The notes: generated by a model from the sequence alone, not told the origin. Counted from the stretch's first letter, positions 54,655 through 63,702 are shown. The stretch is DNA of 64,000 nt from Mesotaenium endlicherianum (GCA_009602735.1 WELA01007082.1:1-64000), one strand, 5' to 3'. Translations and numbers: made by a program.

Positions 54655-55788
54655 TTATTTCTTTACAAATTTCAGTACATGTTCTGCAATATATGCCATT
54701 TGCTCCTCGTCCATCTCAGTATGGATCGGAAGCGATATTACCCGCTCGGTAAGCCAGTCGGTCTGCGGCATATCCAGCTTGGGCAGGCCGAATGAATCGA
54801 ACATGCGCTGTTTATGTCCCGGTACAGGATAATAGATCATCGAAGGTATTTTATGTTCGGCCAGGTACCTGTTGAGCTCATCCCTGTTGCCTTTCTCCAA
54901 TATAATGGTATACTGGTGATACACATGGGTACTATAAGCCGCTTTGAAAGGAGTGATGATGGCATCGCTCGCTTCAAAAGCCTGGTCATAAAAAGCCGCT
55001 ACCTCCTGTCGCGCAGCATTGTATCGATCGAGGTGTTTCAGTTTGATGTTCAATACAGCCGCCTGTATGGAATCCAGCCTCGAATTACAACCCACCACAT
55101 CGTGATAATATCTTTTCGACTGACCGTGATTAGCAATCATCAGCATATTGTGTGCCAATTGGTCGTCATTGGTAAAAATAGCGCCCCCATCTCCAAAAGC
55201 GCCCAGGTTTTTACTGGGGTAAAATGAAGTGGCGCCGATGGTACCGATGGTACCTGTTTTTTTCTTCGTACCGTCTGAAAAAAGATAGTGGCAACCAATG
55301 GCCTGCGCATTGTCTTCAATCACCGGAATAGCGAACTCATTGGCAATCTGCATGATCTCCTCCATCGGGGCTGCCTGTCCGTATAAATGCACCGGCACAA
55401 TGGCTTTGGTTTTGGGCGTGATGGCCTTTCGCAATGCAGCGGGGTCGATGCAAAAGGTTTGCGGATCTACTTCCACAAACACCGGCTTGAGCTTTAACAA
55501 GGCAACTACTTCAGTGGTAGCAATATAGGTGAAAGAAGGCGTGATGACCTCATCGCCCGGTTGCAGTCCCAATGCCATCATCGCTATCTGCAAAGCATCT
55601 GTTCCATTGGCACAGGGTATCGTATGCTTCACATCCAGGTATGCTCCCAGGGCGGCTGCAAAGTCCTGAACCGCCTTACCATTGATATAAGCTGCACTGT
55701 CCAGCACTTCATGGATGGCGGTGTCTATTGCTGTCTTGATTTGCAGGTACTGGCTCCTGGTATCAACCATCTGGATGGGTCTCGTCAT
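54655..55788 (-). CDS. DegT/DnrJ/EryC1-family sugar aminotransferase
   Basis: About 377 residues from the ATG at 55788 (MTRPIQMVDTRSQ). The PLP lysine is in SFYPSKNLGAFGDGG near residue 192, with PCANGTDALQIAM and VIEDNAQAIGCHY as other landmarks. It puts an amino group on a keto-sugar nucleotide; the exact sugar is unknown because no matching 4,6-dehydratase is present. First gene of the nucleotide-sugar operon. Confidence 0.92.
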   Translation of the reverse strand: MTRPIQMVDTRSQYLQIKTAIDTAIHEVLDSAAYINGKAVQDFAAALGAYLDVKHTIPCANGTDALQIAMMALGLQPGDEVITPSFTYIATTEVVALLKLKPVFVEVDPQTFCIDPAALRKAITPKTKAIVPVHLYGQAAPMEEIMQIANEFAIPVIEDNAQAIGCHYLFSDGTKKKTGTIGTIGATSFYPSKNLGAFGDGGAIFTNDDQLAHNMLMIANHGQSKRYYHDVVGCNSRLDSIQAAVLNIKLKHLDRYNAARQEVAAFYDQAFEASDAIITPFKAAYSTHVYHQYTIILEKGNRDELNRYLAEHKIPSMIYYPVPGHKQRMFDSFGLPKLDMPQTDWLTERVISLPIHTEMDEEQMAYIAEHVLKFVKK

Positions 55789-55862
55789 AATCGGGCGTAT
55801 TAAGCCGGGCAAAACTACTAATCATTTTAATGTTGTTTATTTGTATTTGAAAATCAAGCACC

Positions 55863-57131
55863 GTGCAGGCAGTTTACCGCTTATTTATATGGATCTATCC
55901 CAAAGCAGCCTGGTTACTGGGTTTGTATAACCACAAAGCCCGACTTTGGGTGAAAGGCAGAAGCCGGTTGTTTAAAAAGCTGTCTGTTTTTTTTCACAAC
56001 AACCGCCAGCCCGTGGTTTGGATGCATACGGCATCGCTGGGTGAGTTTGAACAGGGGCGTCCTATTTTGGAGCGTATCAGGCAACTCTATCCCAAACACA
56101 AGATCCTGCTCAGTTTTTTTTCCCCTTCAGGGTACGAGATCAGGAAACACTATGAAGGGGCCGACCTGGTCTGCTACCTGCCCATGGATGGTTCGGGCAA
56201 TGCCAGCCGTTTCCTGAACATTGTACAGCCTTCACTGGTGATCTTTGTGAAGTATGAGTTCTGGCATTTTTACCTGCAGGAGACCAGGCAAAGGAATATT
56301 CCCCTGTTACTGGTATCGGGCATCTTTAGAAAGGACCAGCCTTTCTTTCAATGGTATGGCGGTTTTCACCGTGCCATGCTCTCCTGTTTTACACAATTAT
56401 TTGTACAGAATGCAGCATCGGCAACACTGCTGCAAACAGCCGGTTTTCATGCCAATGTGAGCATCAGCGGCGATACGCGGTTCGACAGGGTCATTGCCAT
56501 TGCGTCGCAGTTCCAGACATTGCCTGTGATAAACAGGTTCTGCGATCACCGCGCGGTGATCGTGGCCGGCAGTACCTGGACAGACGATGACGAAGTACTG
56601 GATCATTTTGCCAATACCCACCCGGAATTACGCTTCATCATTGCGCCGCATGATATCGACAGCGACCGTTTGGATGAATGCCTGAAGCTATATAAACATG
56701 CCATATTGTATTCTGCTTACGAAGAAATGCTCAGCGAAGGAGCCGAACCGCAGCGGCATTTCAATGTATTGATCATTGATAATATTGGCATGCTGAGCAA
56801 ACTGTATCATTATGCTACCCTTGCTTATATAGGAGGAGGTTTTGGCGATGATGGCATTCACAATATCCTGGAAGCGGCTGTATATGGCAAGCCTGTTTTA
56901 TTCGGCCCTGTTTACCAGAAGTATTTCGAAGCGGAGGAATTATTGGATGCAGGAGGCGCTTTCAGTGTTGATGATGCACTGGAACTGGAAAAACAATTTA
57001 AGTTGCTCCTTGAAAACAAAGCTTTATACGATGTTGCTGCAAAAGCAGCGCTGGATTATGTACAGCAGCATGCGGGCGCTACGCAAAAGATCATTCAATA
57101 TATTCAGGCAAACCGTCTCCTCACCAACTGA
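55863..57131 (+). CDS. waaA: 3-deoxy-D-manno-octulosonic-acid (Kdo) transferase
   Basis: A 422-residue membrane-associated glycosyltransferase adding Kdo to lipid A. MHTASLGEFEQGRPI carries the family's acidic catalytic residue; SGDTRFDRV and AYIGGGFGDDGIHNILEAA are the other signatures. The start is GTG at 55863; alignment of the N-terminal hydrophobic segment supports it, and no ATG is near. Its last 28 bases overlap the end of a convergent gene. Confidence 0.92.
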   Translation: MQAVYRLFIWIYPKAAWLLGLYNHKARLWVKGRSRLFKKLSVFFHNNRQPVVWMHTASLGEFEQGRPILERIRQLYPKHKILLSFFSPSGYEIRKHYEGADLVCYLPMDGSGNASRFLNIVQPSLVIFVKYEFWHFYLQETRQRNIPLLLVSGIFRKDQPFFQWYGGFHRAMLSCFTQLFVQNAASATLLQTAGFHANVSISGDTRFDRVIAIASQFQTLPVINRFCDHRAVIVAGSTWTDDDEVLDHFANTHPELRFIIAPHDIDSDRLDECLKLYKHAILYSAYEEMLSEGAEPQRHFNVLIIDNIGMLSKLYHYATLAYIGGGFGDDGIHNILEAAVYGKPVLFGPVYQKYFEAEELLDAGGAFSVDDALELEKQFKLLLENKALYDVAAKAALDYVQQHAGATQKIIQYIQANRLLTN

Positions 57132-57742
57132 TCGAAGAGTTTTACTGTTTCGCTGTTTTCATTCCATCCCATTTTTACTTTCAACTCGCGCTGTATCCAG
57201 TACTGTGCTTCGGGATAAATGTTGAACCCGTTGATGGTTTTGAGGCTGCGCTCATACATGCTCTCGTCGCCACGGAAAAGATCGTTGACAAACTGGTAAC
57301 GGTCATTTACACCCACCGCTTTTTTCAGGTCGCGAATGGGACTGCCCTGCAACAAAGTAGCGATCTCTACCCTGTCTTCTTTCAGTTTTTCATTCAGACT
57401 GCCGTTTCTCGATACCACCAGGTGGTCGTTGAGTTCCAGTATTTCTTTTTCTTCCTGTCCTTCCTGGTGCGCAAGGGTGGGAATGGCTTCTTCTTTATTG
57501 AGCAGCCAGTTATTGGGTACATCTTTCTTTGGTTGAGCTACTGGCGGTGGAGTTACCTGAGTGATTGCAGGCAATACTACCGACACTTTTCCTTTGTTCA
57601 TTATCTTTTCCTGGCCGGACTGTAATTCGCACAATAAAAGTCTGGTGGTGACAGCTAATTTTTCAGCATCGGCATGCTGTTCAAACTGTTCTTTCAGTTT
57701 ATTGATCAAAGCGCCTACTCTTTCCATAGTTATGTGATACAT
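57104..57742 (-). CDS. Conserved Bacteroidota protein of unknown function
   Basis: About 212 residues, start at the ATG 57742 (MYHITMERVG); one at 57727 also fits. Three parts are seen: an N-terminal helix (MERVGALINKLKEQFEQ), a Pro-rich linker (TQVTPPPVAQPKK), and a C-terminal helical domain (IRDLKKAVGVNDRYQFVNDLF, then ERSLKTINGF). No signal peptide or catalytic motif. I recognise it only as a type of protein seen in Bacteroidota genomes. Its 3' end overlaps that of waaA by 28 bases. Confidence 0.7.
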   Translation of the reverse strand: MYHITMERVGALINKLKEQFEQHADAEKLAVTTRLLLCELQSGQEKIMNKGKVSVVLPAITQVTPPPVAQPKKDVPNNWLLNKEEAIPTLAHQEGQEEKEILELNDHLVVSRNGSLNEKLKEDRVEIATLLQGSPIRDLKKAVGVNDRYQFVNDLFRGDESMYERSLKTINGFNIYPEAQYWIQRELKVKMGWNENSETVKLFDQLVRRRFA

Positions 57743-57814
57743 TTGGGGGGTTACCAATGGCCGTTGGCAAGTTATAAAGTTACTAACGTTTTTATTTGTT
57801 AATTTATTTTATTG

Positions 57815-58381
57815 ATGTTCATAGAACCCATCATATCAGGTGAAAAAAGAGGCTGGATTGAGGTTATTTGCGGCAGTATGTTCAGCGGAAAAACGGAGGA
57901 GCTTATCCGGAGACTCAAAAGGGCCCGCATTGCCAATCTCAAAGTAGAAATATTCAAACCCGCCCTTGATACCCGATATGATGAAACGCAGGTGGTTAGT
58001 CACGACGCCAATGCCATCCAGTCAACCCCCATCGACAATTCCCAGACCATCCTTCTCCTGGCCCAGGATGTGGATGTGGTAGGCATTGATGAGGCCCAGT
58101 TTTTCGACAACGAGATCACAACTGTTTGTGAAACCCTGGCTTTGCGGGGTATCCGCGTCATTGTTGCCGGGCTGGACATGGACTACACAGGGCGTCCTTT
58201 CGGACAAATGCCCGACCTGCTTGCCATCGCCGACTTTATCACCAAACTGCATGCCATTTGTGTAAAATGCGGCAGCCTTGCCAGTATTTCTTTCCGGAAA
58301 ACCACACACGATAGCCAGGTATTGCTGGGTGAAAAAGAAACTTATGAACCCCGTTGCCGCAAATGTGCCCATGAAAAATAG
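57815..58381 (+). CDS. tdk: Thymidine kinase
   Basis: 188 residues from the ATG at 57815; a TTG one codon earlier is also open. The P-loop is [14 protein letters not shown], the catalytic Glu lies in [11 protein letters not shown], the lasso region is SISFRKT, and zinc is bound by CVKCG and CRKC. It phosphorylates thymidine for salvage. Type II, length normal. The stop overlaps the start of ccmB by 11 bases. Confidence 0.95.
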   Translation: MFIEPIISGEKRGWIEVICGSMFSGKTEELIRRLKRARIANLKVEIFKPALDTRYDETQVVSHDANAIQSTPIDNSQTILLLAQDVDVVGIDEAQFFDNEITTVCETLALRGIRVIVAGLDMDYTGRPFGQMPDLLAIADFITKLHAICVKCGSLASISFRKTTHDSQVLLGEKETYEPRCRKCAHEK

Positions 58382-59030
58382 CCATCCCATATTATCACTG
58401 GTTAAAAAAGACCTGCTGCTGGAATTCAGGCAGCAGTACACCCTCTATGGCATCCTGTTATATGTAGCTTCTACCATATTTGTTGTGTATTTATCGATGG
58501 GAGAACCGGAAGACAAAGTCTGGAACGGTCTTTTCTGGGTGATACAATTGTTTGTATGCGTGAATGCCGTTGCCAAAAGCTTTTTGCAGGAAAGCCGCGG
58601 CCGCATGTTGTATTTTTATTCAATCGCAGGTCCGCGTGATTTTATATTATCCAAACTGCTCTTCAACCTGCTGCTCATGCTGGTCATGAGCCTGCTGAGC
58701 CTGGGCGTGTTTACGGTGTTGCTGGGTAATCCCATTCAAAAGATGGCTGCTTTCCTGGGTATCGCCTGCCTGGGGGGCATGAGCCTGGGACTGGTATTCA
58801 CTTTCCTCGCGGCGATCGCCGCCAAAGCCCAGCAGCAATCGGCCCTGATGGCCATCATGGGTTTCCCCATCATCATCCCTCAATTATTATTGCTCATGAA
58901 AATAGCCAATGCTGCTTTTTCAGATGTGATCCAGGGCGGCTTCTGGCAAATGGTGGTATTGTTGGTAGCGCTTGACCTGATGGTGGTAGCGTTGGCGGTA
59001 ATACTGTTTCCGTTTCTTTGGAAGGACTGA
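58371..59030 (+). CDS. ccmB: Heme exporter protein B (ABC permease for cytochrome c maturation)
   Basis: 219 residues from the ATG at 58371 ([20 protein letters not shown]). Six membrane segments with the CcmB pattern; [20 protein letters not shown] is its conserved loop. With CcmC and CcmD it handles heme for cytochrome c maturation. The start overlaps the end of tdk by 11 bases. The ATPase CcmA is not in the window, and ccmC/ccmD lie 3 kb away on the other strand. Confidence 0.92.
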   Translation: MKNSHPILSLVKKDLLLEFRQQYTLYGILLYVASTIFVVYLSMGEPEDKVWNGLFWVIQLFVCVNAVAKSFLQESRGRMLYFYSIAGPRDFILSKLLFNLLLMLVMSLLSLGVFTVLLGNPIQKMAAFLGIACLGGMSLGLVFTFLAAIAAKAQQQSALMAIMGFPIIIPQLLLLMKIANAAFSDVIQGGFWQMVVLLVALDLMVVALAVILFPFLWKD

Positions 59031-59042
59031 GGAAATCAGAAA

Positions 59043-59813
59043 TCAAAATCTCAGGTGACGCACAGTAAGCCCTTTATTGATCAACTGCTTCAATGAGTCG
59101 ATGCCAATCTTCAGGTGCTTTTCTACATAGTCGGTTGTTACCTTTTTATCACTGGCTTCTGTTTTAACGCCATCGGGTATCATAGGTTGGTCGCTCACCA
59201 GTAACAGGGCGCCTGTGGGAATTTTATTATAGAAACCTACTGTAAAAATGGTAGCCGTTTCCATATCAATAGCATAAGCACGCACTTTGGTAAGGTATTC
59301 TTTGAAATCATCATCGTGCTCCCATACGCGGCGGTTGGTAGTGTATACAGTGCCCGTCCAGTAATCTACTTTGTAATCGCGTATAGTGGTGGAGACCGCT
59401 TTTTGCAGGGCAAAGGCAGGCATGGCCGGCACTTCGGGCGGGAAATAATCGCCGGATGTACCCTCGCCCCTGATGGCCGCGATGGGGAGGATCAGGTCGC
59501 CGAGTTTATTTCTTTTCTTCAGTCCGCCGCATTTGCCCAGGAACAACACAGCCTGGGGTTCAATGGCCGTGAGCAGGTCCATGATGGTGGCAGCACCGGG
59601 ACTGCCCATGCCGAAGTTGATGATGGTAATACCATTGGCCGTAGCGCACTGCATGGGTTTGTCGTGCCCCACTATTTTTACATTATTCCATTTGGCAAAA
59701 AGTGTCACATAATTACTGAAATTGGTGAGTAATATATATTGGCCAAAATTCTTCAGCTTCTCACCCGTATAACGCGGCAGCCAGTTCTCAACAATCTCTT
59801 CTTTCGTCTTCAT
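59043..59813 (-). CDS. amn: AMP nucleosidase
   Basis: A 256-residue nucleoside-phosphorylase-fold enzyme. IINFGMGSPGAATIMDLL, VLFLGKCGGLK and the acidic base in AIDMETATIFTVGF are the landmarks. Bacteroidota have this short AMP nucleosidase form, which splits AMP into adenine and ribose phosphate. It converges on ccmB with 12 bases between. Confidence 0.9.
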   Translation of the reverse strand: MKTKEEIVENWLPRYTGEKLKNFGQYILLTNFSNYVTLFAKWNNVKIVGHDKPMQCATANGITIINFGMGSPGAATIMDLLTAIEPQAVLFLGKCGGLKKRNKLGDLILPIAAIRGEGTSGDYFPPEVPAMPAFALQKAVSTTIRDYKVDYWTGTVYTTNRRVWEHDDDFKEYLTKVRAYAIDMETATIFTVGFYNKIPTGALLLVSDQPMIPDGVKTEASDKKVTTDYVEKHLKIGIDSLKQLINKGLTVRHLRF

Positions 59814-59889
59814 AAATGCATCTTTTAGTCAATATCTTTGAAAAAGTTAATTGGCTAAAATACGAAAAAACAGCGGCGGGACAAGCGTT

Positions 59890-60321
59890 ATGATGAAAAT
59901 AACTTATCCTTCATACGATTTCAGGATCAAAGAAGAAGCCGGGAAAGAATGGGTATTCGACCCCATTCGCAAGCAATGGGTACGGCTCACGCCGGAAGAA
60001 TGGGTAAGACAACATTTCCTCCAATACCTGGTGCAGGAAAAAAAATATCCTGCTTCGCTGATCGCTGTTGAAAAAGAAATTGAACTGGGTGAACTCAGGA
60101 AACGATTCGATATTGTAGTGTACAAAGACCAGGCTCCCTGGATGGTGGTCGAATGCAAGGATACCACCACATCTCTCACCGAAGCCGTATTCCGGCAAGC
60201 CCTCCATTATAATATTGTGTTGAAAGCGCCTTTCATTGTTGTAACAAACGGCAGCTATACGCAGGGATATCTTGTTGAAAACGGCCGCTTAGCAGAGCTG
60301 GAAACGCTGCCACCTTATTAA
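59890..60321 (+). CDS. Stand-alone HsdR-N-like PD-(D/E)XK domain protein
   Basis: About 143 residues from the ATG at 59890 or 59893; a TTG at 59851 would add a basic leader. The protein is one type I restriction HsdR N-terminal-like domain: WVRQHFLQYLVQEKKYP, then RFDIVVYKD and WMVVECKDT give the Asp and Glu-x-Lys of a PD-(D/E)XK active site, and VTNGSYTQGYL follows. No helicase, methylase or specificity gene is near. A housekeeping nuclease of the family widespread in Bacteroidota is likely. Confidence 0.85.
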   Translation: MMKITYPSYDFRIKEEAGKEWVFDPIRKQWVRLTPEEWVRQHFLQYLVQEKKYPASLIAVEKEIELGELRKRFDIVVYKDQAPWMVVECKDTTTSLTEAVFRQALHYNIVLKAPFIVVTNGSYTQGYLVENGRLAELETLPPY

Positions 60322-60330
60322 AGATGCCGC

Positions 60331-60360
60331 ATAAAAAAGCCGCTGCATTGCTGCAACGGC
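60331..60360 (-). terminator. Intrinsic terminator of the glutamate dehydrogenase gene
   Basis: Read on the minus strand, GCCGTTGCA pairs with TGCAGCGGC (one T-G pair, 9 bp) around GCAA and is followed by six T. It lies 27 bases after the gdh stop, between convergent genes. Confidence 0.85.
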
Positions 60361-60387
60361 CCATATGTATAGTGAACCTCAAAAACA

Positions 60388-61809
60388 CTAAGGAAAGATA
60401 CCCAGCTCGGCATACGACGTACCCACTTTATTAATGGCGCAAACATACGCCGCCGTGCGCATATCCGGAATAGCCGGGTTAGCTTTCCAGATATCCATGA
60501 TCTCACGCGTAGCGGCGATCATGGTTTCTTCCAGTCCGCTGTGTACCAGGTCTACCTCTTCCGGACCATGCAAAATAAATGAACGTTCCGCTTCCGTAAC
60601 TTTTTTATCGGTGAGCACCTCAATTTGGCTCAGAATATGGCTGTTCATGTTCTCTGTGAACCTTTTTTCCATCCGGCCATAACGCACATGGCTCAGGTTC
60701 TTCAGCCATTCAAAATAAGAAACGGTTACACCGCCTGCATTCAGGTACATATCGGGTACCACCAAGGTTCCATTGGCTACGAGTATTTCATCTGCTTCAG
60801 GTGTAAGGGGACCATTGGCTGCTTCGCCAATGATCTTTGCTTTCACACGCGCCGCATTACCGGCATTGATCACATTTTCCAATGCCGCCGGGATCAATAT
60901 ATCGCAAGCCAGTTCGAGTGCTTCGTTGCTGTTCTGCAGGTTTTGTGCACCGGGAAAATTGAGTATGGAACCTGTTTTTTTGCGGTGCTGGAATACTTCT
61001 TCTTCATTCAATCCTTTCTCACTGTAAATGGCGCCTTCGTATTCGGCAATGGCTACCACTTTGGAACCGTGTTCGCGGAAAAACTTGGCAGAATGGTATC
61101 CTACATTACCCAATCCCTGTACTACTACTGTTTTTCCTTCTACACCAATGGCGAGTCCGAGTTTACCCATGACATCCGGCATGCTGCACACTTCGCGGAT
61201 GCCAAAGAACACACCCAGACCTGTTGCTTCTTTTCGTCCCCTTACCCCGCCTTGCGAAACGGGTTTACCGGTTACGCAGCCGGCTGCATCGATCTCACCG
61301 GGTTTCAATGAAGTATAGGTATCTACGATCCAGGCCATTTCCCTTTCACCGGTTCCATAATCGGGCGCCGGTACATCAATGCCTGGTCCGATGAAATTTT
61401 TCTTTACCAGTTCACTCGTATAACGTCTTGTGATCTTTTCCAGTTCATACACACTATGCTTGCGCGGGTTGATCTTGATCCCTCCTTTACCTCCACCGAA
61501 CGGAACGTTCACAATGGCGCATTTATAAGTCATGAGAGAGGCAAGCGCCATCACTTCATCCTGGTTCACTTCTTCACTGAAACGGATACCTCCTTTGCAA
61601 GGCGATTTATGCTGCGAGTGCTGCACCCGGTACGCTTCGATCACTTCAATACTTCCATCATCCATCTTAACAGGGAAACGCATACTGTACACGCTGTTAC
61701 AGGCTTTGATCTGTTCCAGCACCCCCTTCTCCCATCGGGTAAATTTGGCCGCTTTATCAAAACTCCTTTCAACACTTTGAAAGAAGCTGTACGGTTTTTG
61801 TTCTGACAT
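60388..61809 (-). CDS. gdhA: Glutamate dehydrogenase (Glu/Leu/Phe/Val family)
   Basis: A 473-residue enzyme interconverting glutamate and 2-oxoglutarate. QHSQHKSPCKGGIRF and VNVPFGGGKGGIKI carry the substrate and catalytic Lys; VVQGLGNVGYHSAKF is the dinucleotide site. The length fits the hexameric form. It is the last gene after ccmC and ccmD on the same strand, 75 bases from ccmD, and has its own terminator. Cofactor preference was not determined. Confidence 0.93.
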   Translation of the reverse strand: MSEQKPYSFFQSVERSFDKAAKFTRWEKGVLEQIKACNSVYSMRFPVKMDDGSIEVIEAYRVQHSQHKSPCKGGIRFSEEVNQDEVMALASLMTYKCAIVNVPFGGGKGGIKINPRKHSVYELEKITRRYTSELVKKNFIGPGIDVPAPDYGTGEREMAWIVDTYTSLKPGEIDAAGCVTGKPVSQGGVRGRKEATGLGVFFGIREVCSMPDVMGKLGLAIGVEGKTVVVQGLGNVGYHSAKFFREHGSKVVAIAEYEGAIYSEKGLNEEEVFQHRKKTGSILNFPGAQNLQNSNEALELACDILIPAALENVINAGNAARVKAKIIGEAANGPLTPEADEILVANGTLVVPDMYLNAGGVTVSYFEWLKNLSHVRYGRMEKRFTENMNSHILSQIEVLTDKKVTEAERSFILHGPEEVDLVHSGLEETMIAATREIMDIWKANPAIPDMRTAAYVCAINKVGTSYAELGIFP

Positions 61810-61884
61810 GAGCTAATCTTTTTTAGTTAGTTGTTTTTGACTTGTATAGAACAGCAGTGTGAGCGCACTGCCCGTTGAACGCTT

Positions 61885-62100
61885 TTATTTTTTCTCCATC
61901 TGGGAAATCTTTTTATCCAGCATAAAGAGGTAAACGAACATGCCAAGCAATATGGTCAATACCACGGCAACCACCACATAGATCCTGCCATTGCTGTGCA
62001 TGAAATCGTTCGGTTCGTTTGCAACAGCAGTCTGTGCCTGTGAGATTACCGATACCATCATCATTGTTAATACCAGGAATATTCTTGTGAACTTATTCAT
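61885..62100 (-). CDS. ccmD: CcmD-family small membrane protein
   Basis: 71 residues from the ATG at 62100 (MNKFTRIFLVLTMMM). A signal or first membrane segment, a short periplasmic part (NEPNDFMHSNGRIYVV), a second membrane segment (VVAVVLTILLGMFVYLFML) and a short Lys-rich tail. This is the Bacteroidota CcmD form. It overlaps ccmC by 8 bases. Confidence 0.82.
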   Translation of the reverse strand: MNKFTRIFLVLTMMMVSVISQAQTAVANEPNDFMHSNGRIYVVVAVVLTILLGMFVYLFMLDKKISQMEKK

Positions 62101-62776
62101 GAGCCAGTCTTTTTTGTTGAATGAGTTGAACGCGTATCCGCAGGGTAGTGATCCATACACCCAATAATGTCCATCCGATAAAAGCCGGATACATCACGCT
62201 GCGCATGGCGGGTGTGCTGTCTTTAGGGTTGAGTCCGGGATTTCCTTCGCTTCCCTGTCCGCCAGGGTGCAGGCTTTCCGTTAACCTGGGCAATATCCAA
62301 ATCGTAGGGAAAAGCATGAAAAAGGCGAATATGTTATAAACCGAGCCTATGCGTGCGCGTTTTTCTTCATCGTGCAGACTGCCGCGTACCACGAAATAGG
62401 CAAAATAGATCAACACACCGATGGCTGCTCCGTTCTGTTTCGGGTCGCTGCTCCAGGGTTTGCCCCACTGGTAATTGGCCCAGATCATGCCGGTGAGCAG
62501 TCCCAGTACACCAAAGAAAGCCCCTGTTCTGGCAAACTCCATTGAATAGATATCTGCTGTTACATCGGATTTATTCAGGTATTTGAGGGCATATACCACT
62601 GAAACGGTGAAACAAACCATCATGGCTATCCACATGGGTACATGGAAAAAAAGGTTGCGGATGGTCTGGTGAAGCGGCACACCCGGCGGGGAAGGCACTT
62701 TCACCAAAAAACCGACCGAGCAGGTATAAATAAGCAGTACGAATGCCAGAATCTTCCACCAGGATTTGCGAATCAT
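62093..62776 (-). CDS. ccmC: Heme handling protein CcmC (cytochrome c maturation)
   Basis: 227 residues from the ATG at 62776 (MIRKSWWKILAFVLL); the frame is open to 62848 but that adds a non-typical leader. Six membrane segments, the tryptophan-rich heme motif in GMIWANYQWGKPWSSDP, and conserved His in NLFFHVPMW. It presents heme in the periplasm for cytochrome c assembly. It is upstream of ccmD. Confidence 0.93.
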   Translation of the reverse strand: MIRKSWWKILAFVLLIYTCSVGFLVKVPSPPGVPLHQTIRNLFFHVPMWIAMMVCFTVSVVYALKYLNKSDVTADIYSMEFARTGAFFGVLGLLTGMIWANYQWGKPWSSDPKQNGAAIGVLIYFAYFVVRGSLHDEEKRARIGSVYNIFAFFMLFPTIWILPRLTESLHPGGQGSEGNPGLNPKDSTPAMRSVMYPAFIGWTLLGVWITTLRIRVQLIQQKRLAHE

Positions 62777-62907
62777 GAATCTGTTTTTTGCAGATAAACT
62801 AACAACTGTGAGCGCAAAATTAGGGCAACTATATACAAGTTGGGACAAAAAGGGAAAAAATCAGTAAATTATGTGCTTCCTCGATAAAATCTATAAAAAA
62901 CCGAACT

Positions 62908-63105
62908 ATGGTATTAGTAACTGAACGGAGGGATAGGAAAATTAATAATGTTAAGCAGCGGTTGCTTGAGCGTGTTAATAATTTAACTCTTAAAAATCAA
63001 AACAGAACTTTACAAAAGACATTTGAAATTCCTTCATCATTGGATGAAGTTGCGTCATCAATTAGAGATACTGAAAGTAATGCTACCAAAGGAAAATTCG
63101 AGTGA
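62908..63105 (+). CDS. Small hypothetical protein
   Basis: A 65-residue, charged, probably helical protein with an ATG start and no recognisable domain (ERRDRKINNVKQRLLERVNN). It stands alone between ccmC and the HicAB pair. Base composition is AT-rich like the HicAB region. It may be real or a fragment. Confidence 0.4.
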   Translation: MVLVTERRDRKINNVKQRLLERVNNLTLKNQNRTLQKTFEIPSSLDEVASSIRDTESNATKGKFE

Positions 63106-63461
63106 TAAGTAACATACATTTATCGTTTTGACCTCCCAAAAAGGCCTATTTCTTCTTTTTAGTCGTTTTTTTGGACATATCTTCTTTTGGAGCAGAACTA
63201 CTCACCGAAACCTTTATTTATCACATTACAAAATCTGACCGCGTTGATCAATTGATTCCGGTTTTAATCGCAGATACCTTTATTACCTCAGCAAATGACT
63301 CTTCGAAAAACTGGCTAGTATACTACTTAGCCAGAATAAAAGTAGCAAAAAAGTTACCTTAAAATTTGGAAAATAGTAGCATATATGCTACCTTTGAGTA
63401 TTGATTGAGGGTAATGCCTTCATTCCTTCAATGAAAGAAACAACATTATAAATTTTAAACA
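63106..63461. other. Intergenic stretch upstream of hicA
   Basis: 356 AT-rich bases. The only clear element is the operator-promoter at 63366-63396. A plus-strand frame at 63171-63362 with a TTG start is unconvincing. On the minus strand a short frame ending in a Lys-rich tail lies near 63145-63200 but is not supported as a gene. Confidence 0.5.
63366..63396 (+). promoter_or_regulatory. Bacteroidota promoter with palindromic operator for hicAB
   Basis: TTG at 63366-63368, a 20-base spacer and TACCTTTG at 63389-63396 match the Bacteroidota -33/-7 promoter. A perfect 16-bp palindrome GTAGCATATATGCTAC at 63376-63391 sits in the spacer and overlaps the -7 box by 3 bases. HicB antitoxins repress their own promoter, so this is the likely HicB operator. 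The hicA start is 65 bases further on. Confidence 0.78.
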
Positions 63462-63650
63462 ATGAATTCGAATGATGTAATCAAGCTATTAAAGAATGAC
63501 GGATGGCAGGAAAAGAAGAGAGGTGGTACCAGCCATATCCAATTTGTTCACCCAGACAAGAAAGGGAAGGTTACGGTTGCTTCCCATGGGAAAAAAGAAA
63601 TTCCACCCAAAACATTAAAATCAATTTTAAAACAGGCGGGGCTTATATAA
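63462..63650 (+). CDS. hicA: HicA-family mRNA interferase toxin
   Basis: A 62-residue protein with the dsRNA-binding-like HicA fold: VIKLLKNDGWQEKKRGGTSHI (part) with the conserved His in GGTSHIQF and the closing VASHGKKEIPPKTLKSILKQ helix. It cuts mRNA when not bound by HicB. It looks complete. hicB starts 52 bases downstream, and a hairpin covers its stop codon. Confidence 0.93.
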   Translation: MNSNDVIKLLKNDGWQEKKRGGTSHIQFVHPDKKGKVTVASHGKKEIPPKTLKSILKQAGLI

Positions 63651-63666
63651 AAAAAGCCCCACCTGT
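63632..63666. terminator. Hairpin spanning the hicA stop codon
   Basis: ACAGG-c-GGGGCTT at 63632-63644 pairs with AAGCCCC-a-CCTGT at 63654-63666: a 12-pair stem with one mismatch and a 9-base loop holding the TAA. No T-run follows on the plus strand, so it is not a classical terminator of hicA; on the minus strand TTTT follows. It may lower hicA translation or protect the hicB message. Confidence 0.5.
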
Positions 63667-63702
63667 CTACAGTATAAATTAAACACATAACTACAGAAAA
63701 CC

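Noticed and set aside
58278-58370. Upstream extension of ccmB into tdk
   Set aside because: The added 31 residues are out-of-frame tdk sequence; the ATG at 58371 begins at the normal CcmB start.
63171-63362. 63-codon plus-strand frame before hicA
   Set aside because: TTG start, no domain, low-complexity AT-rich DNA; chance is more likely.
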